Below are positions 26,460 to 35,630 of a DNA stretch of 64,000 nucleotides, piece after piece. Source of the DNA: Coraliomargarita algicola (GTDB lineage Bacteria; Verrucomicrobiota; Verrucomicrobiia; Opitutales; Coraliomargaritaceae); the NCBI RefSeq assembly GCF_033878955.1, contig NZ_CP138858.1, forward strand, positions 4,491,001-4,555,000. The letters are read 5' to 3'. The notes below the pieces were generated by a model. It did not search any database and was not told the DNA's origin. It saw only the letters and a program-made list of their open reading frames with translations. Position 1 is the stretch's first letter. The number at the start of each line of letters is the position of its first letter. The position numbers and the translations under genes are program-made.

Positions 26460-27443
26460 TTAGATCAGGTCTTTGACCGCTTCGCGTTCTTCAGCCAATT
26501 CTTGCACGGAGGCGTCGAATTTTGCGCGGCTGAATTCGTTGAGCTCGATGTCTTTGACGATCTCGATCTTCTCACCATCGCTGCGGCAAGGGAAGGAGAT
26601 GATCAAACCTTCGGGTGTGCCGTAGCTGCCATCGGAGCAGAGGCACATGCTGAAGGTGTCACCTTCGGCGGTGGGTGTGGTGAGCGCGCGGACAGAATCC
26701 ACGATGCCGTTGGCGGCGGAGGCCGCTGAGGATGCACCACGTGCTTTGATGATGGCTGCACCCCGTGTTTGCACGTCGGGGATGAAGGTATCCTTGAGCC
26801 AAGCTTCGTCGCCGATGACTTCAGCAGCTGACTTGCCCCCGATCTTTGCAGAGTAGAAATCAGGATACTGGGTGGCCGAGTGGTTGCCCCAGATCGTCAT
26901 ATTGCTGACTTCGGTCACGTCGACACCTGCCTTTTGGGCGAGTTGTGTCTTGGCGCGGTTCTCGTCCAGCATGGTCATGGCGAAGAAACGGTCGTTGGGC
27001 ACGCCTTCGGCATTGTTCATGGCGATCAAGCAGTTGGTGTTGCATGGGTTGCCCACGACTAGCACGCGCACATCGGGAGCTGCATTGGCGCCGATGGCCT
27101 TGCCTTGGCCCGTAAAGACCTTGCCGTTAATACCCAGCAAATCTCCGCGTTCCATGCCCGCTTTACGTGGCACGGAACCGACTAGTAGCGCCCAGTTTAC
27201 ATCTTTGAAGCCTTCGTCCATATCGGTGGTGGCGACGACATCTTTCAACAGCGGAAAGGCGCAGTCGTCCAATTCCATCACGACACCCTTGAGCGCGTCG
27301 AGGGCAGGTGGGATTTCGATCAAGTTCAGCGCGACCGGTTGGTCGGGGCCAAACATGGCACCTGAAGCGATTCGGAATAGAAGGGCGTAGCCGATATTAC
27401 CAGCTGCACCTGTGACGGCGACACGAATGGGTTGTTTGTTCAT
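26460..27443 (-). CDS. mdh: Malate dehydrogenase
   Basis: 327-residue NAD-dependent malate dehydrogenase of the TCA cycle, of the cytosolic/plant-like group. The nucleotide motif is TGAAGNIGYALLFRIA. The substrate arginine is in VPRKAGMERGDLL, then VVGNPCNTNCLIAM and the catalytic His in IWGNHSATQYPDF. The length fits the family. It is a single gene with its own terminator at 26401-26436; the DAHP synthase stop lies 113 bases upstream. Confidence 0.95.
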   Translation of the reverse strand: MNKQPIRVAVTGAAGNIGYALLFRIASGAMFGPDQPVALNLIEIPPALDALKGVVMELDDCAFPLLKDVVATTDMDEGFKDVNWALLVGSVPRKAGMERGDLLGINGKVFTGQGKAIGANAAPDVRVLVVGNPCNTNCLIAMNNAEGVPNDRFFAMTMLDENRAKTQLAQKAGVDVTEVSNMTIWGNHSATQYPDFYSAKIGGKSAAEVIGDEAWLKDTFIPDVQTRGAAIIKARGASSAASAANGIVDSVRALTTPTAEGDTFSMCLCSDGSYGTPEGLIISFPCRSDGEKIEIVKDIELNEFSRAKFDASVQELAEEREAVKDLI

Positions 27444-27556
27444 AATTCTTATTCAGTTGAGGTTTGTGATTAGAGGAATTAATACAGGATGAGTGCCGAG
27501 GTCTTCAATGATGGAAGTTTCTGATTTGAATAGCAGAAGTTCCGCTTATGCTGTTC

Positions 27557-28609
27557 TTAAGTGAAGAGTGGTGCTAAATCCTGGTAGCCTTTGCGTATCA
27601 TAGCTTCGGTAGTCGCCCAGTCGATGCAGCCATCGGTGATGGAGACGCCGTATTTAAGATCGGCTACGGGTTGAGGGAAAGATTGATTACCAAATTCGAG
27701 ATTACTTTCGACCATGGCGCCGATGACGCTGGGGTCGATGAGGCTTTGGCGTACGATCTCGTCAAAGACCAATGGCTGGCGGCCGGGGTCTTTATCGCTG
27801 TTGGCGTGACTGCAGTCAGTCATGATCGCGGGAGTGAGTCCGGCAGATTCAAGTTTTTCACGGGCTTGCGCGACATCGTCGGCGCCGTAGTTGGGACCGT
27901 GGGAACCGCCGCGTAGCACGATGTGGCAGTGTGGGTTGCCCTTTGTGGTGAGTGCGTTGGCCTGGCCTTGGTTATCAATGCCGAGAAAAGTTTGTGGCTG
28001 GCTGGCGGCTTTAATCGCGTTGATCGCGACTCCGAGCCCACCATCGGTGCCGTTTTTGAAGCCAAGTGGCATCGAGAGGCCGGAGGCCATTTGGCGGTGC
28101 GTCTGACTCTCGGTGGTGCGGGCACCGATCGCGGACCAGCAGACTAAGTCGGCGATGTATTGCGGTGTGATCGGGTCCAGCAGCTCAGTGGCGGTGGGCA
28201 GGCCCAGCTCGATGATATCGAGCAGGAAGCGGCGCGCGATGCGTAGACCTTCTGGTATGTCGCTGGTGCCGTCGAGCTTCGGGTCCATGATCAGGCCCTT
28301 CCAGCCGACAGTGGTGCGAGGCTTTTCAAAATAGACGCGCATGACAATTAGCATGCGGTCGTCGACTTCTTTGGCGAGTTTAGCAAGTTTTTCGGCGTAT
28401 TCACGTCCAGCTTTAAGATCATGGATCGAGCAAGGGCCAATGACGACGAGTAGTCGGCGGTCCTTACCAAAAATGATCTCGTTGATCGCTTCGCGGCTCT
28501 CGGCCACGAATTTATCCGCTGCGTCCGTTTTAACGATCTCTTCGCACAGGGCGAGTGGAGAAGGAAGCAGTGTTTTGGAAGTGATGTTGATATCGGTGAC
28601 TTTTTTCAC
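27557..28609 (-). CDS. aroG: 3-deoxy-7-phosphoheptulonate synthase, class I (AroF/G/H type)
   Basis: 350 residues, the E. coli AroG-type DAHP synthase that joins erythrose-4-phosphate and PEP, the first step of the shikimate pathway. Typical segments are LLVVIGPCSIHD, MRVYFEKPRTTVGWKGLIMDP, DLVCWSAIGARTTESQTHRQMASGLSMPLGFKNGTDG, HCHIVLRGG and IMTDCSHANS, which include the metal and PEP ligands. The N-terminal region resembles the feedback-binding part of AroG, but which amino acid inhibits it cannot be read with certainty. It stands alone on the minus strand. Confidence 0.93.
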   Translation of the reverse strand: MKKVTDINITSKTLLPSPLALCEEIVKTDAADKFVAESREAINEIIFGKDRRLLVVIGPCSIHDLKAGREYAEKLAKLAKEVDDRMLIVMRVYFEKPRTTVGWKGLIMDPKLDGTSDIPEGLRIARRFLLDIIELGLPTATELLDPITPQYIADLVCWSAIGARTTESQTHRQMASGLSMPLGFKNGTDGGLGVAINAIKAASQPQTFLGIDNQGQANALTTKGNPHCHIVLRGGSHGPNYGADDVAQAREKLESAGLTPAIMTDCSHANSDKDPGRQPLVFDEIVRQSLIDPSVIGAMVESNLEFGNQSFPQPVADLKYGVSITDGCIDWATTEAMIRKGYQDLAPLFT

Positions 28610-28724
28610 GGGGCGGAGATTTAGAGTAGCTTTGAGGTGGGAACAAGCTCAATCACCCATTGCTGACGCTAGACACCAAAATGTCATAATTCTGTGCATC
28701 GCAGCTGTCGTGGGTCTTGTCTGT

Positions 28725-30341
28725 TTATGCCAGGAGCCCGATCAGCACTTTAGCGATCAGTATCATCACGATGAGAGCTACCGGATAGGCCGATACATAG
28801 CTGACCACAGGCACTTGCGAGTCGGTCTTGGCGGTGATGGCACCCAAGGCAGGGGTGGAAGTCATGCCGCCGCAGATGCCGCCGAGAGCTTGTAAGGGAT
28901 CCAGTTTAAAGAGCTTGCGTGCTAGCGGCCAAGCGACCATGAGCGGCACAATGCTGACTGCGATACCCAGGGCGAAGAGCATGGGGCCATATTCTTGCAC
29001 GGTAGCGGCCAAGGAGCCACCGCCGCGCACGCCGGCATTGGCGAGGAAAAACACCAGTCCCAGCTCTTGCAGCAACAGGCGGGTGGGGCGGGGAATGTGA
29101 CCGACGATGCGGCCAACACGACCGAAGTGTCCCAGTAATAAGGCGACAAAGAGTGGTCCGCCAGCGAGCCCCAATGTGATGGGGGTGCTACCGGGCAGGC
29201 CGATCGGGATCAATCCGACGATGATGCCCAGTGTGAGACCCGCCGAGAGTGAGAGCAAGTCGGTCGTGTCGATGGCGTTGCTGCGGTGGCCGACTGCTTT
29301 GGCAAAGCCTTTTAAGTCATCCGGGCGGCCGACCGAGGTGAGCTGATCGTTGAGCTCAATAACAGTCGAGGCATTGGGCACGAAGGTGAGGCCGAGCCGA
29401 GTGATCCGTGTGATCACGATGCCGTAGTTTTTGAGCGGTGCGACGTCCCGCAGGTTCTTGCCTGCCATCTTACGCTCGGTGACCAGTAGTTGCTGGCGCT
29501 CATTTTCCACGTCCTTTAGGACATTGCGATGGCTGCGATGGCCGATGTAGTCCACTGCCACGGCGATCTCTTTGCTCCGCCCAACCAGCAATAAGAGTAA
29601 GCCTTCTGTAAAAGCGTCGTCATAGCTGAGTGGCACCAGCTGCCCGTCTTTAAAAATGCGCGAGACCTGGCAAGCGTTCAGATTGGCGACGCCCGAGTCC
29701 GCGATCCGTTTGCCAATCAGATTTTGGTTGGTGCATTCGACCAGCACATTTTCCACGCGGTCTTCTGCGGCATCGCCCGCATCATGTTCAGCCGCGATTT
29801 TTTCCAGGTCGTGCTTTAAGATGCGTGGGAGCACCTGCACAAACAGCACCACGCCGATGACACCGAAAGGATAGGCGATACCATAGCCAATACTGACTCC
29901 CGAGGCGGCCTCCTTGAGGCCCTCGGTGGCAGCGGCCAGCGCCGGTGTGCTGGTAAGGGCACCAGCAAAGATACCCGCGGCCAAATCGGCCGGCAGATCC
30001 AACAGCTTGGCGCCCGCCCAAGTGACAAGTCCGCCCAGAGCGACGATGACGAGTGCGAGCTTGGCTAAAGTGGCCCCCTCACGTGCCACCGAAGCAAAGA
30101 AGCGGCCCCCTGCGCCGATGCCCACGCAGTAGACAAACAGCACCAGCCCCAGCGTGCCAATGCCACCAGGAATGCTATAGCCTAAGTGCCCCGCCAGTAA
30201 TGCGGAGAACAACACGCCCGAACTTCCAAGGTTGATCCCTTTGATGGTGATGTTACCAAAGAGTAGGCCCACCGCGATGACCGCGAAGAGCGTGACCAAT
30301 GGTTGGTCGAGTAAGAGCTGGTTGAGTGCCTCTAAATTCAT
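28725..30341 (-). CDS. AspT/YidE/YbjL-type antiporter
   Basis: 538-residue membrane protein with two duplicated halves of about five helices each (LVTLFAVIAVGLLFGN, GTLGLVLFVYCVGIGAGGRFF in the first; LTLGIIVGLIPIGLP, ELGLVFFLANAGVRGGGSL in the second) around a soluble region holding TrkA_C-like domains. This is the AspT/YidE/YbjL family of putative aspartate-alanine-like antiporters. The substrate is not known. A 264-base gap upstream (30342-30605) holds no gene that I can see. Confidence 0.85.
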   Translation of the reverse strand: MNLEALNQLLLDQPLVTLFAVIAVGLLFGNITIKGINLGSSGVLFSALLAGHLGYSIPGGIGTLGLVLFVYCVGIGAGGRFFASVAREGATLAKLALVIVALGGLVTWAGAKLLDLPADLAAGIFAGALTSTPALAAATEGLKEAASGVSIGYGIAYPFGVIGVVLFVQVLPRILKHDLEKIAAEHDAGDAAEDRVENVLVECTNQNLIGKRIADSGVANLNACQVSRIFKDGQLVPLSYDDAFTEGLLLLLVGRSKEIAVAVDYIGHRSHRNVLKDVENERQQLLVTERKMAGKNLRDVAPLKNYGIVITRITRLGLTFVPNASTVIELNDQLTSVGRPDDLKGFAKAVGHRSNAIDTTDLLSLSAGLTLGIIVGLIPIGLPGSTPITLGLAGGPLFVALLLGHFGRVGRIVGHIPRPTRLLLQELGLVFFLANAGVRGGGSLAATVQEYGPMLFALGIAVSIVPLMVAWPLARKLFKLDPLQALGGICGGMTSTPALGAITAKTDSQVPVVSYVSAYPVALIVMILIAKVLIGLLA

Positions 30342-30605
30342 ATTACTTATGCTTATGTTATTTTGTTTTTAAATAAGCAAGTGTAATGTTATGAATTATG
30401 TTAAATAGTGGCAATGGCAAGTTACAGCAACTTGCGAGCCACTCCGAATCTTAAGCTAAGGCATGGACATCCGACTTTATCGAGTCGAATGCAGCGTCAG
30501 CAGCGCGTCGCATGACCGTGTAATTTATCTATGCTCGATAGCTTCTGATTTTCTTAACTCAATTCCAAGGTTGAACTTTTTATAAGGCTGAGTGATATTT
30601 ACGAC

Positions 30606-30791
30606 GTGAATGACAGACAGCTAGCAATGAGTACGCTTCAAGCGCTGCCTGAAACGGCGAGCTTGCATGATATCCGCGAGGAACTCGAAATTCTTGAAGG
30701 GATCAAGTCTGGCCAGCAAACCGCCCGAGAAGGCCACGTGCAGAGCCAAGAAGCTGTAGAAGAGCTTTTTGCTTCATGGAACTCAAAGTAG
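30606..30791 (+). CDS. RelB/ParD-like antitoxin
   Basis: 61 residues, acidic and helical (LQALPETASLHDIREELEILEGIKSGQQTAREGHVQSQEAVEELFASW), of the type that pairs with ParE toxins. GTG at 30606 or ATG at 30627 could start it. It overlaps by 16 bases with the start of the following ParE-like fragment, the usual arrangement of such operons. Confidence 0.7.
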   Translation: MNDRQLAMSTLQALPETASLHDIREELEILEGIKSGQQTAREGHVQSQEAVEELFASWNSK

Positions 30792-30904
30792 TCTGGACGG
30801 ATCCCGCGATCAAGAACCTGCGGGACATTCATAATTACATTGCTGAGGATAATCCTGCTGCTGCCGTCTCCTTTGGATTGGAACTGTTTAAGAGCACGCG
30901 GTAA
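30776..30904 (+). pseudogene. ParE/RelE-like toxin, truncated
   Basis: 42 residues (MELKVVWTDPAIKNLRDIHN, then YIAEDNPAAAVSFGLELFKS) matching the first 40% of ParE-type toxins, then TAA at 30902-30904. A MITE-like element begins at 30930. Full toxins are about 95 residues, and the missing half includes the basic residues that contact the target. The antitoxin gene upstream is intact, so this is a broken pair. Confidence 0.8.
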
Positions 30905-31000
30905 CCCCAAGTTTTAGCGTGTTCGACTAGAGCGTTTCTCAAAAGTCTTTGCGCTTATACTACAACATAAGAATTTAGAATATGCTTAACGGCTTAAGCC

Positions 31001-32469
31001 CAATGCCTTTAAGGATTGGATTTTAGTTAGCGCAATCATTTAAGACTCGTACTTTTTAGTACGATTGCTTCTTTTGTATGAATGAGCGCATCCACCTCCT
31101 TGTGTTTACCTTTGTTTTCTAATTTTCCAGCTGCCTTTGAGGAGCTATTTAGCCGTGAGAGTTGCGCTCTGATTTTCGCGCAGCACGGTCCTCGCGGTGG
31201 TGGCCAAGCCAAGTTAAATGGCTGGGAATGGTTGATGTCCAGGGTCTACCATGAGTTGGCACGTTCGGGTACTTTCTCGTCTAATACCAAGGCGGTATCC
31301 GGAGTGCGCATCTCGGACAGCGCGCTCAGCCAGCGGGCCTTGTCGATTGGCGAGAAGCTGATCGAAGAGATACTGCCTATCGCGCTACGTCCGTTAGCCG
31401 ACCGTGAGCGAGATGTGCAGGCCTTTTATCATGCATATCGGTTGGTGGCCATCGACGGGACTCGTTTCAATTTACGTAATACCGGAACCATTAATGAACA
31501 GGCTTCAAAAGTGGCTTGCAACCGCGGTAGCGGTGAACCTGCTTTCGCGCATTTGCTGGCAGTTGTCCTGGTGGAATTGGGTATGCACCAACCTTTGGGC
31601 ACCCGTTTAGGCTGGCAAGGCGAGGGCGAGTTGACACTCGCGCGGCAACTGTTTGCGGCTCAGGATCTGCCCGAGCGCAGTCTGCTTTTAGCCGACCGAC
31701 TGTTCGGTTATCCTTCGCTGATCTGGGGACTCTGGTCAATGCTCCGGCGCACACACAGTCACGTTCTGGTTCGGATAAAGTCTAATCTCAAAGCCAAGCG
31801 CACGCGGCAACTCGCGGATGGTTCATGGCTAGTCGAAGTCAAAGCGGTTGATCCATCCACACGCAAGAAGGTGGGGGTACTCGAACTACGTGAGATCTAT
31901 GGTCGAGTCTGCTATGAAGACCAGAATGGTCACCGTTCGTGTCTTCAAATACGCTTGTGGACGAGTCTGCTCGATGACACCACCAGCCCAGCCACAGAAC
32001 TGATCGCCCTTTACGCCGCACGCTGGGAGGAAGAGTTATTCTTCCGAGAACTCAAAAGCCACCTGCACGCCCGCGGAGAACTACTTGACGCACTCACTCC
32101 GCAAACCGCAGCCCAAGAAGTGCTCGCGATGCTCTTAGCGGCCGCGCTGATCGCCAAGCAGCGCCAAAGCGTCGCTTCTGCCGCAGGCGTTGAGCCCTTG
32201 CGCATCAGCTTTGCCAAGGTTTTGCACAAGACAGCCGCACTGTGCGAGCTACTGCAAGTCGGTGCAGACTTGATCACCCCGCAAGCGCTGGCTCAGTGGA
32301 TACAGCGACTCTTAGATGATCTTATATATGATGCCGTTATTAAAAAACGAAGACCTAGAACTTGCCCCAGAACCCTACGACAACCCACAAAAGACTGGCC
32401 AAAAACTAAAGTTGCCCAGTCAAAACGAGTTGTCAAAACTATAGAAGTCACCAATCCTTAAAGACATTG
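31001..32469 (+). mobile_element. IS4-family insertion sequence, copy 2 (intact)
   Basis: 1,469-base element with the same 19-base ends as copy 1 and a ten-base direct repeat GGCTTAAGCC on both sides (30991-31000 and 32470-32479). It differs from copy 1 by one extra T in the leader hairpin, by an intact transposase frame and by scattered base changes. It inserted into the MITE-like element at 30930-32607. Confidence 0.95.
31082..32461 (+). CDS. IS4-family transposase, intact copy
   Basis: 459-residue DDE transposase. The first Asp is in VAIDGTRFNLRNTG, the second in LLADRLFGYPSLIWG, and the Glu lies in the YAARWEEELFFRELKSH region (the Y-R-E-K signature of the IS4 family). The basic C-terminus (KKRRPRTCPRT, SKRVVKTIEVTNP) runs to the right inverted repeat. 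The start is 81 bases inside the left end. A hairpin (CGTAC, TTTTTA, GTACG) before the start may limit expression from outside promoters. This is the only copy in the window that could be active. Confidence 0.93.
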   Translation: MSASTSLCLPLFSNFPAAFEELFSRESCALIFAQHGPRGGGQAKLNGWEWLMSRVYHELARSGTFSSNTKAVSGVRISDSALSQRALSIGEKLIEEILPIALRPLADRERDVQAFYHAYRLVAIDGTRFNLRNTGTINEQASKVACNRGSGEPAFAHLLAVVLVELGMHQPLGTRLGWQGEGELTLARQLFAAQDLPERSLLLADRLFGYPSLIWGLWSMLRRTHSHVLVRIKSNLKAKRTRQLADGSWLVEVKAVDPSTRKKVGVLELREIYGRVCYEDQNGHRSCLQIRLWTSLLDDTTSPATELIALYAARWEEELFFRELKSHLHARGELLDALTPQTAAQEVLAMLLAAALIAKQRQSVASAAGVEPLRISFAKVLHKTAALCELLQVGADLITPQALAQWIQRLLDDLIYDAVIKKRRPRTCPRTLRQPTKDWPKTKVAQSKRVVKTIEVTNP

Positions 32470-32654
32470 GGCTTAAGCCGTTACTCTTACCTTAGGGAGC
32501 GTTTCCTTTGTAAGAGTGAGCGCTTCAGCGCTTTGGGGCATGAGGCGGTTCATTTAGATTTCTTCATTTCATAATACGATTTACGTCATTACTTTTGAGA
32601 AACGCTCTAAATGCGTGAAGTGACAATCAACTTGTCTGCGTAGATCTCTCAAAT

Positions 32655-34652
32655 TCAACCGACTAGTTGCTTGAACTCGTCTTCGTCTAGAATCGCGATG
32701 CCTAGCTTTTCGGCTTTGGCGTATTTGGAGCCGGCGGCTTCGCCGGCGAGCACATAGTCGGTCTTTTTACTGACACTGGAGCTGGTGCGGCCACCGGCGG
32801 CTTCAATCATTTTAGTGGCTTCGTCGCGGGTGAGGGTGGGTAGGGCTCCCGTCAGCACCACTGTTTTGCCTGCGAGCACGCCGTCGGCTTGGGCTTGGCG
32901 AGCACTTTCAAAATTGAGCCCGTGGGCTTTGAGTTGTTGGATGAGGCTCTGGTTGTCGCTGTCGGCAAACCAGGCGTGAATGCTCTGCGCCATGATGCTG
33001 CCGATGCCGTCGACGGCTTCGAGCTGTTCTTCGGTGGCGCTGGCGATGGCTTCGAGCGAGTCGAAGTTGGCTTCGAGATCCTTGGCGGATTGTTTGCCCA
33101 CGTGCGGGATGCCGAGCCCGTGGATGAGTTGCCAGAGCTCGCGCTGCTTGCTGGCTTCCAACGCGGCGATGAGATTTTGAGCCGACTTCTCGGCGAACTT
33201 ATCTAGTTCGAGCAATTGCGCTTCGGTCAGGGTGTAGAGGTCGGCTTGGGTCTGGACCATGCCGCGCTTGACCAACTGTTCGACGACGGCGCTGCCGAGG
33301 TTTTCGATGTCCATACAAGCGCGGCTGGCGAAGTGTTCCAGCGCGCGTTGCTGGCGGATCGGGTCGTCCTTGCTCACGATGCGCCATACTGCTTGCGTGG
33401 GGTCGCGTTCGGCCTCGATGCCGAGCGCTTTGAGGTGTTCGCCAAAGATGAAAGGCTGGCTGTCGGCGGGGCGTTTCGCGAGATTGACGCTGAGCACTTG
33501 TGGGATGATTTCGCCGGCCTTTTGCACCAGCACCGTGTCGCCGGGGCGAATGTCTTTGCGCTGGATCTCGTCCTCGTTGTGCAAGGTGGCTCGTGAGACG
33601 GTGGTGCCTGCGAGTTGCACCGGCTCTAAAATGGCGACGGGGGTAACGGCGCCGGTGCGGCCGATCTGGAGGCTGATTTCTTTGAGTAAAGTCTCGGCGC
33701 GTTCGGCTTCGAACTTGTAGGCGATCGCCCAGCGGGGTGCTTTGGAGGTGTAGCCAGCTTCTTCTTGTTGTGCGAAGTCGTTGAGTTTGACCACCGCGCC
33801 GTCGGTCGGGTAGGCGAAATTTTGCCGCAGTGTATCCAGTTCTTCGATGCACTTCCAGGCGCTTTCTATATCATCGGCGAGCCAATACTTCTCCAGCACC
33901 GGGAACTGCCATTCCTTCAGTTTTTGCTGAATCTCGGATTGTGTGCTGAAATAGTTGCCTGGTTCGCAAGCTCCGATGCCGTAGAGCACGATGTCGAGTT
34001 GGCGACTGCGGGCCTCGGCAGGGTCGAGTAATTTGATGGTGCCTGCGGCGAGATTACGTGGGTTGGCATAGAGCGCTTGCCCCTCCGCTGCGCGGGCGGC
34101 GTTGATGCGCTCGAATTCCTGGTGGCGCATGTAGATTTCGCCGCGCACCTCCAGCACGGTGGGTGCGCCTTGAATCTTGTCCGGTAAGCCGCGGATGCCG
34201 CGCACGTTGGAGGTAATGTCGTCACCCTCGATGCCGTTGCCACGGGAGACGGCGCGCACGAGTGCTCCGTCCTCATAGCTGAGGCTGACGGCGACACCGT
34301 CGATCTTGGGCTCGACCAAATAGGTGAGCGCTTGCTCCGGAAAGCGCTTGAGCAGTCGTTGGCCAAACTCGATCAGTTCTGCCGAGCTATAGGTATTATC
34401 CAGGCTCAGCATCGGTTTGCGGTGACGGTAGCTCTCAAAGGCTTCCAAGCGGTCGTCGCCCACGCTTTGAGTGGGCGAGGGGGCGGCACCGAAGTCAAAT
34501 TCCGGGTTGGCGGCTTCTAATTGGGCCAGCTCGGCCTTGAGGCGATCGTAGGCCTGATCGTCGATCTTGGGCTGCGCCTCTTTGTAGTAGAGACGGTCGT
34601 GCTCTGCGATTTCGGCGCGTAGTCGGGCAATTGTTTTCTGCGGATCAGCCAT
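32655..34652 (-). CDS. ligA: NAD-dependent DNA ligase
   Basis: 665 residues. The order is complete: Ia domain (RLRAEIAEHDRLYYKEAQPKIDDQAYDRL), adenylation domain with the active Lys in YLVEPKIDGVAVSLSYEDG, OB domain (RWAIAYKFEAERAETLL, IGRTGAVTPVAILEPVQLAGTTVSRATLHNEDEI), four HhH motifs, and a C-terminal BRCT domain (LAGKTVVLTGALPTLTRDEATKMIEAAGGRTSSSVSKKTDYVLAGEAAGSKYAKAEKLGI). Unusual: the four cysteines of the zinc finger are absent. The region where they belong reads FIFGEHLKALGIEAERDP then TQAVWRIVSKDDPIRQQRAL. The gene otherwise looks functional. Confidence 0.93.
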   Translation of the reverse strand: MADPQKTIARLRAEIAEHDRLYYKEAQPKIDDQAYDRLKAELAQLEAANPEFDFGAAPSPTQSVGDDRLEAFESYRHRKPMLSLDNTYSSAELIEFGQRLLKRFPEQALTYLVEPKIDGVAVSLSYEDGALVRAVSRGNGIEGDDITSNVRGIRGLPDKIQGAPTVLEVRGEIYMRHQEFERINAARAAEGQALYANPRNLAAGTIKLLDPAEARSRQLDIVLYGIGACEPGNYFSTQSEIQQKLKEWQFPVLEKYWLADDIESAWKCIEELDTLRQNFAYPTDGAVVKLNDFAQQEEAGYTSKAPRWAIAYKFEAERAETLLKEISLQIGRTGAVTPVAILEPVQLAGTTVSRATLHNEDEIQRKDIRPGDTVLVQKAGEIIPQVLSVNLAKRPADSQPFIFGEHLKALGIEAERDPTQAVWRIVSKDDPIRQQRALEHFASRACMDIENLGSAVVEQLVKRGMVQTQADLYTLTEAQLLELDKFAEKSAQNLIAALEASKQRELWQLIHGLGIPHVGKQSAKDLEANFDSLEAIASATEEQLEAVDGIGSIMAQSIHAWFADSDNQSLIQQLKAHGLNFESARQAQADGVLAGKTVVLTGALPTLTRDEATKMIEAAGGRTSSSVSKKTDYVLAGEAAGSKYAKAEKLGIAILDEDEFKQLVG

Positions 34653-34851
34653 GGCGCAAGTGAAACTGTGAATGGCTTGGTGTAAAGCTGCGATCTTTGA
34701 GTTATATTAAAACTCCGTGTTCAGGCTTTGCTGTTGTTTTTCCTCGGCAGAATCATTGTAGGCAGAATCATTAATCTGATTATACTGATGTGACTTGCTA
34801 TCAATCTGTATTCGGCAATTCTGTAGTGTTTTATGGGATCTTGTTAAGCAG

Positions 34852-35550
34852 ATGTTTGATTACCAGACAGTTTACAACGCATACACGGCCTTGATTGCGG
34901 GGCTCATCACCAGCGTACACTGCGTCGCGATGTGCGGCCCCTTATCGTGCGCCTTTGCGCCGACAAAGGCACAAGATGCCAGCCCGCAGCTGGTCTTGAC
35001 CTGCTACCATCTGGCCAAGCTGTTTTCGTATGCACTGGTCGGCACGCTGGCGGGGGCCTTTGGCTCAGTGGTGATCCGCTCTGTTGAGAGCTCTTGGCTG
35101 AATTATCTGCCGTGGATCTTAGTGCTGTTTTTTTTGATGGTGGCCTTTCGCTTGGATCGCTTTTTACCCAAGCCGATTTGGCTGGGGAAATTGTATCGGC
35201 AGGTCACTGCCCGCTTCAGTCGTTTGCAAAAACCGGTGGCCGCAGCTGTGATTGGGCTGGCCAGTCCTCTGCTGCCCTGTGGACCACTTTATATGATCTT
35301 CGGGCTCGCTCTGTTTTCCGGCTCTCCGCTGAAAGGCGCAGAGTTCGCGATCGGTTTCGGACTCGGGACCTTGCCCTTGTTGTGGTTGGCCCAGAGCCAG
35401 TTTATGCGAGTGCAGCTGAAAGTGACGCCTGTGACGCTGGTGCGCATACAACGGGGCTTGGCTTTGGTGGCTGCCTTGGTGGTGGCTTGGCGCTTGCGTA
35501 CGACTCTCGGGATTGAAGGTGCGGAGAACTGGGTCTGCCATCCGTTTTGA
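34852..35550 (+). CDS. SafE/TauE-like membrane protein (COG2836)
   Basis: 232-residue integral membrane protein with six or seven helices (LIAGLITSVHCVAMCGP, LFSYALVGTLAGAFGSVVI, WILVLFFLMVAFRLDRFL, AAVIGLASPLLPCGPLYMIFGLALF). The motif HCVAMCGP at the first helix is the signature of the COG2836 group, often linked to metal or cytochrome oxidase assembly. The frame is open from 34795, but MFDYQTVYNAY at 34852 fits the family start. It lies alone between ligA (divergent) and the HtrA gene. Confidence 0.82.
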   Translation: MFDYQTVYNAYTALIAGLITSVHCVAMCGPLSCAFAPTKAQDASPQLVLTCYHLAKLFSYALVGTLAGAFGSVVIRSVESSWLNYLPWILVLFFLMVAFRLDRFLPKPIWLGKLYRQVTARFSRLQKPVAAAVIGLASPLLPCGPLYMIFGLALFSGSPLKGAEFAIGFGLGTLPLLWLAQSQFMRVQLKVTPVTLVRIQRGLALVAALVVAWRLRTTLGIEGAENWVCHPF

Positions 35551-35630
35551 TGCTGTGAGCTAAAATTATTGCGGAACTCCACCGGCCGCTTTCTGTCCAT
35601 TTTTTTCTCTATCTTATTACGCATCTGATC

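Larger units (their letters stand above)
30930..32607. mobile_element. MITE-like element interrupted by IS copy 2
   Basis: Perfect 19-base inverted ends at 30928-30946 (TAGAGCGTTTCTCAAAAGT) and 32591-32609, each beginning with TA on the outside. Taking TA as the duplicated target, the element runs 30930-32607. Without the insertion sequence and its ten-base duplication it would be about 199 bases with no gene, the size and TA target expected of an IS630/mariner-type MITE. The insertion sequence lies at a perfect 18-base palindrome (TAACGGCTTAAGCCGTTA when restored). Confidence 0.75.

Noticed and set aside
30342..30605. Inverted repeat and AT-rich gap upstream of the AspT-type gene
   Set aside because: The arms (near 30345 and 30385) match at only about 12 of 15 bases and nothing else supports a regulatory element.
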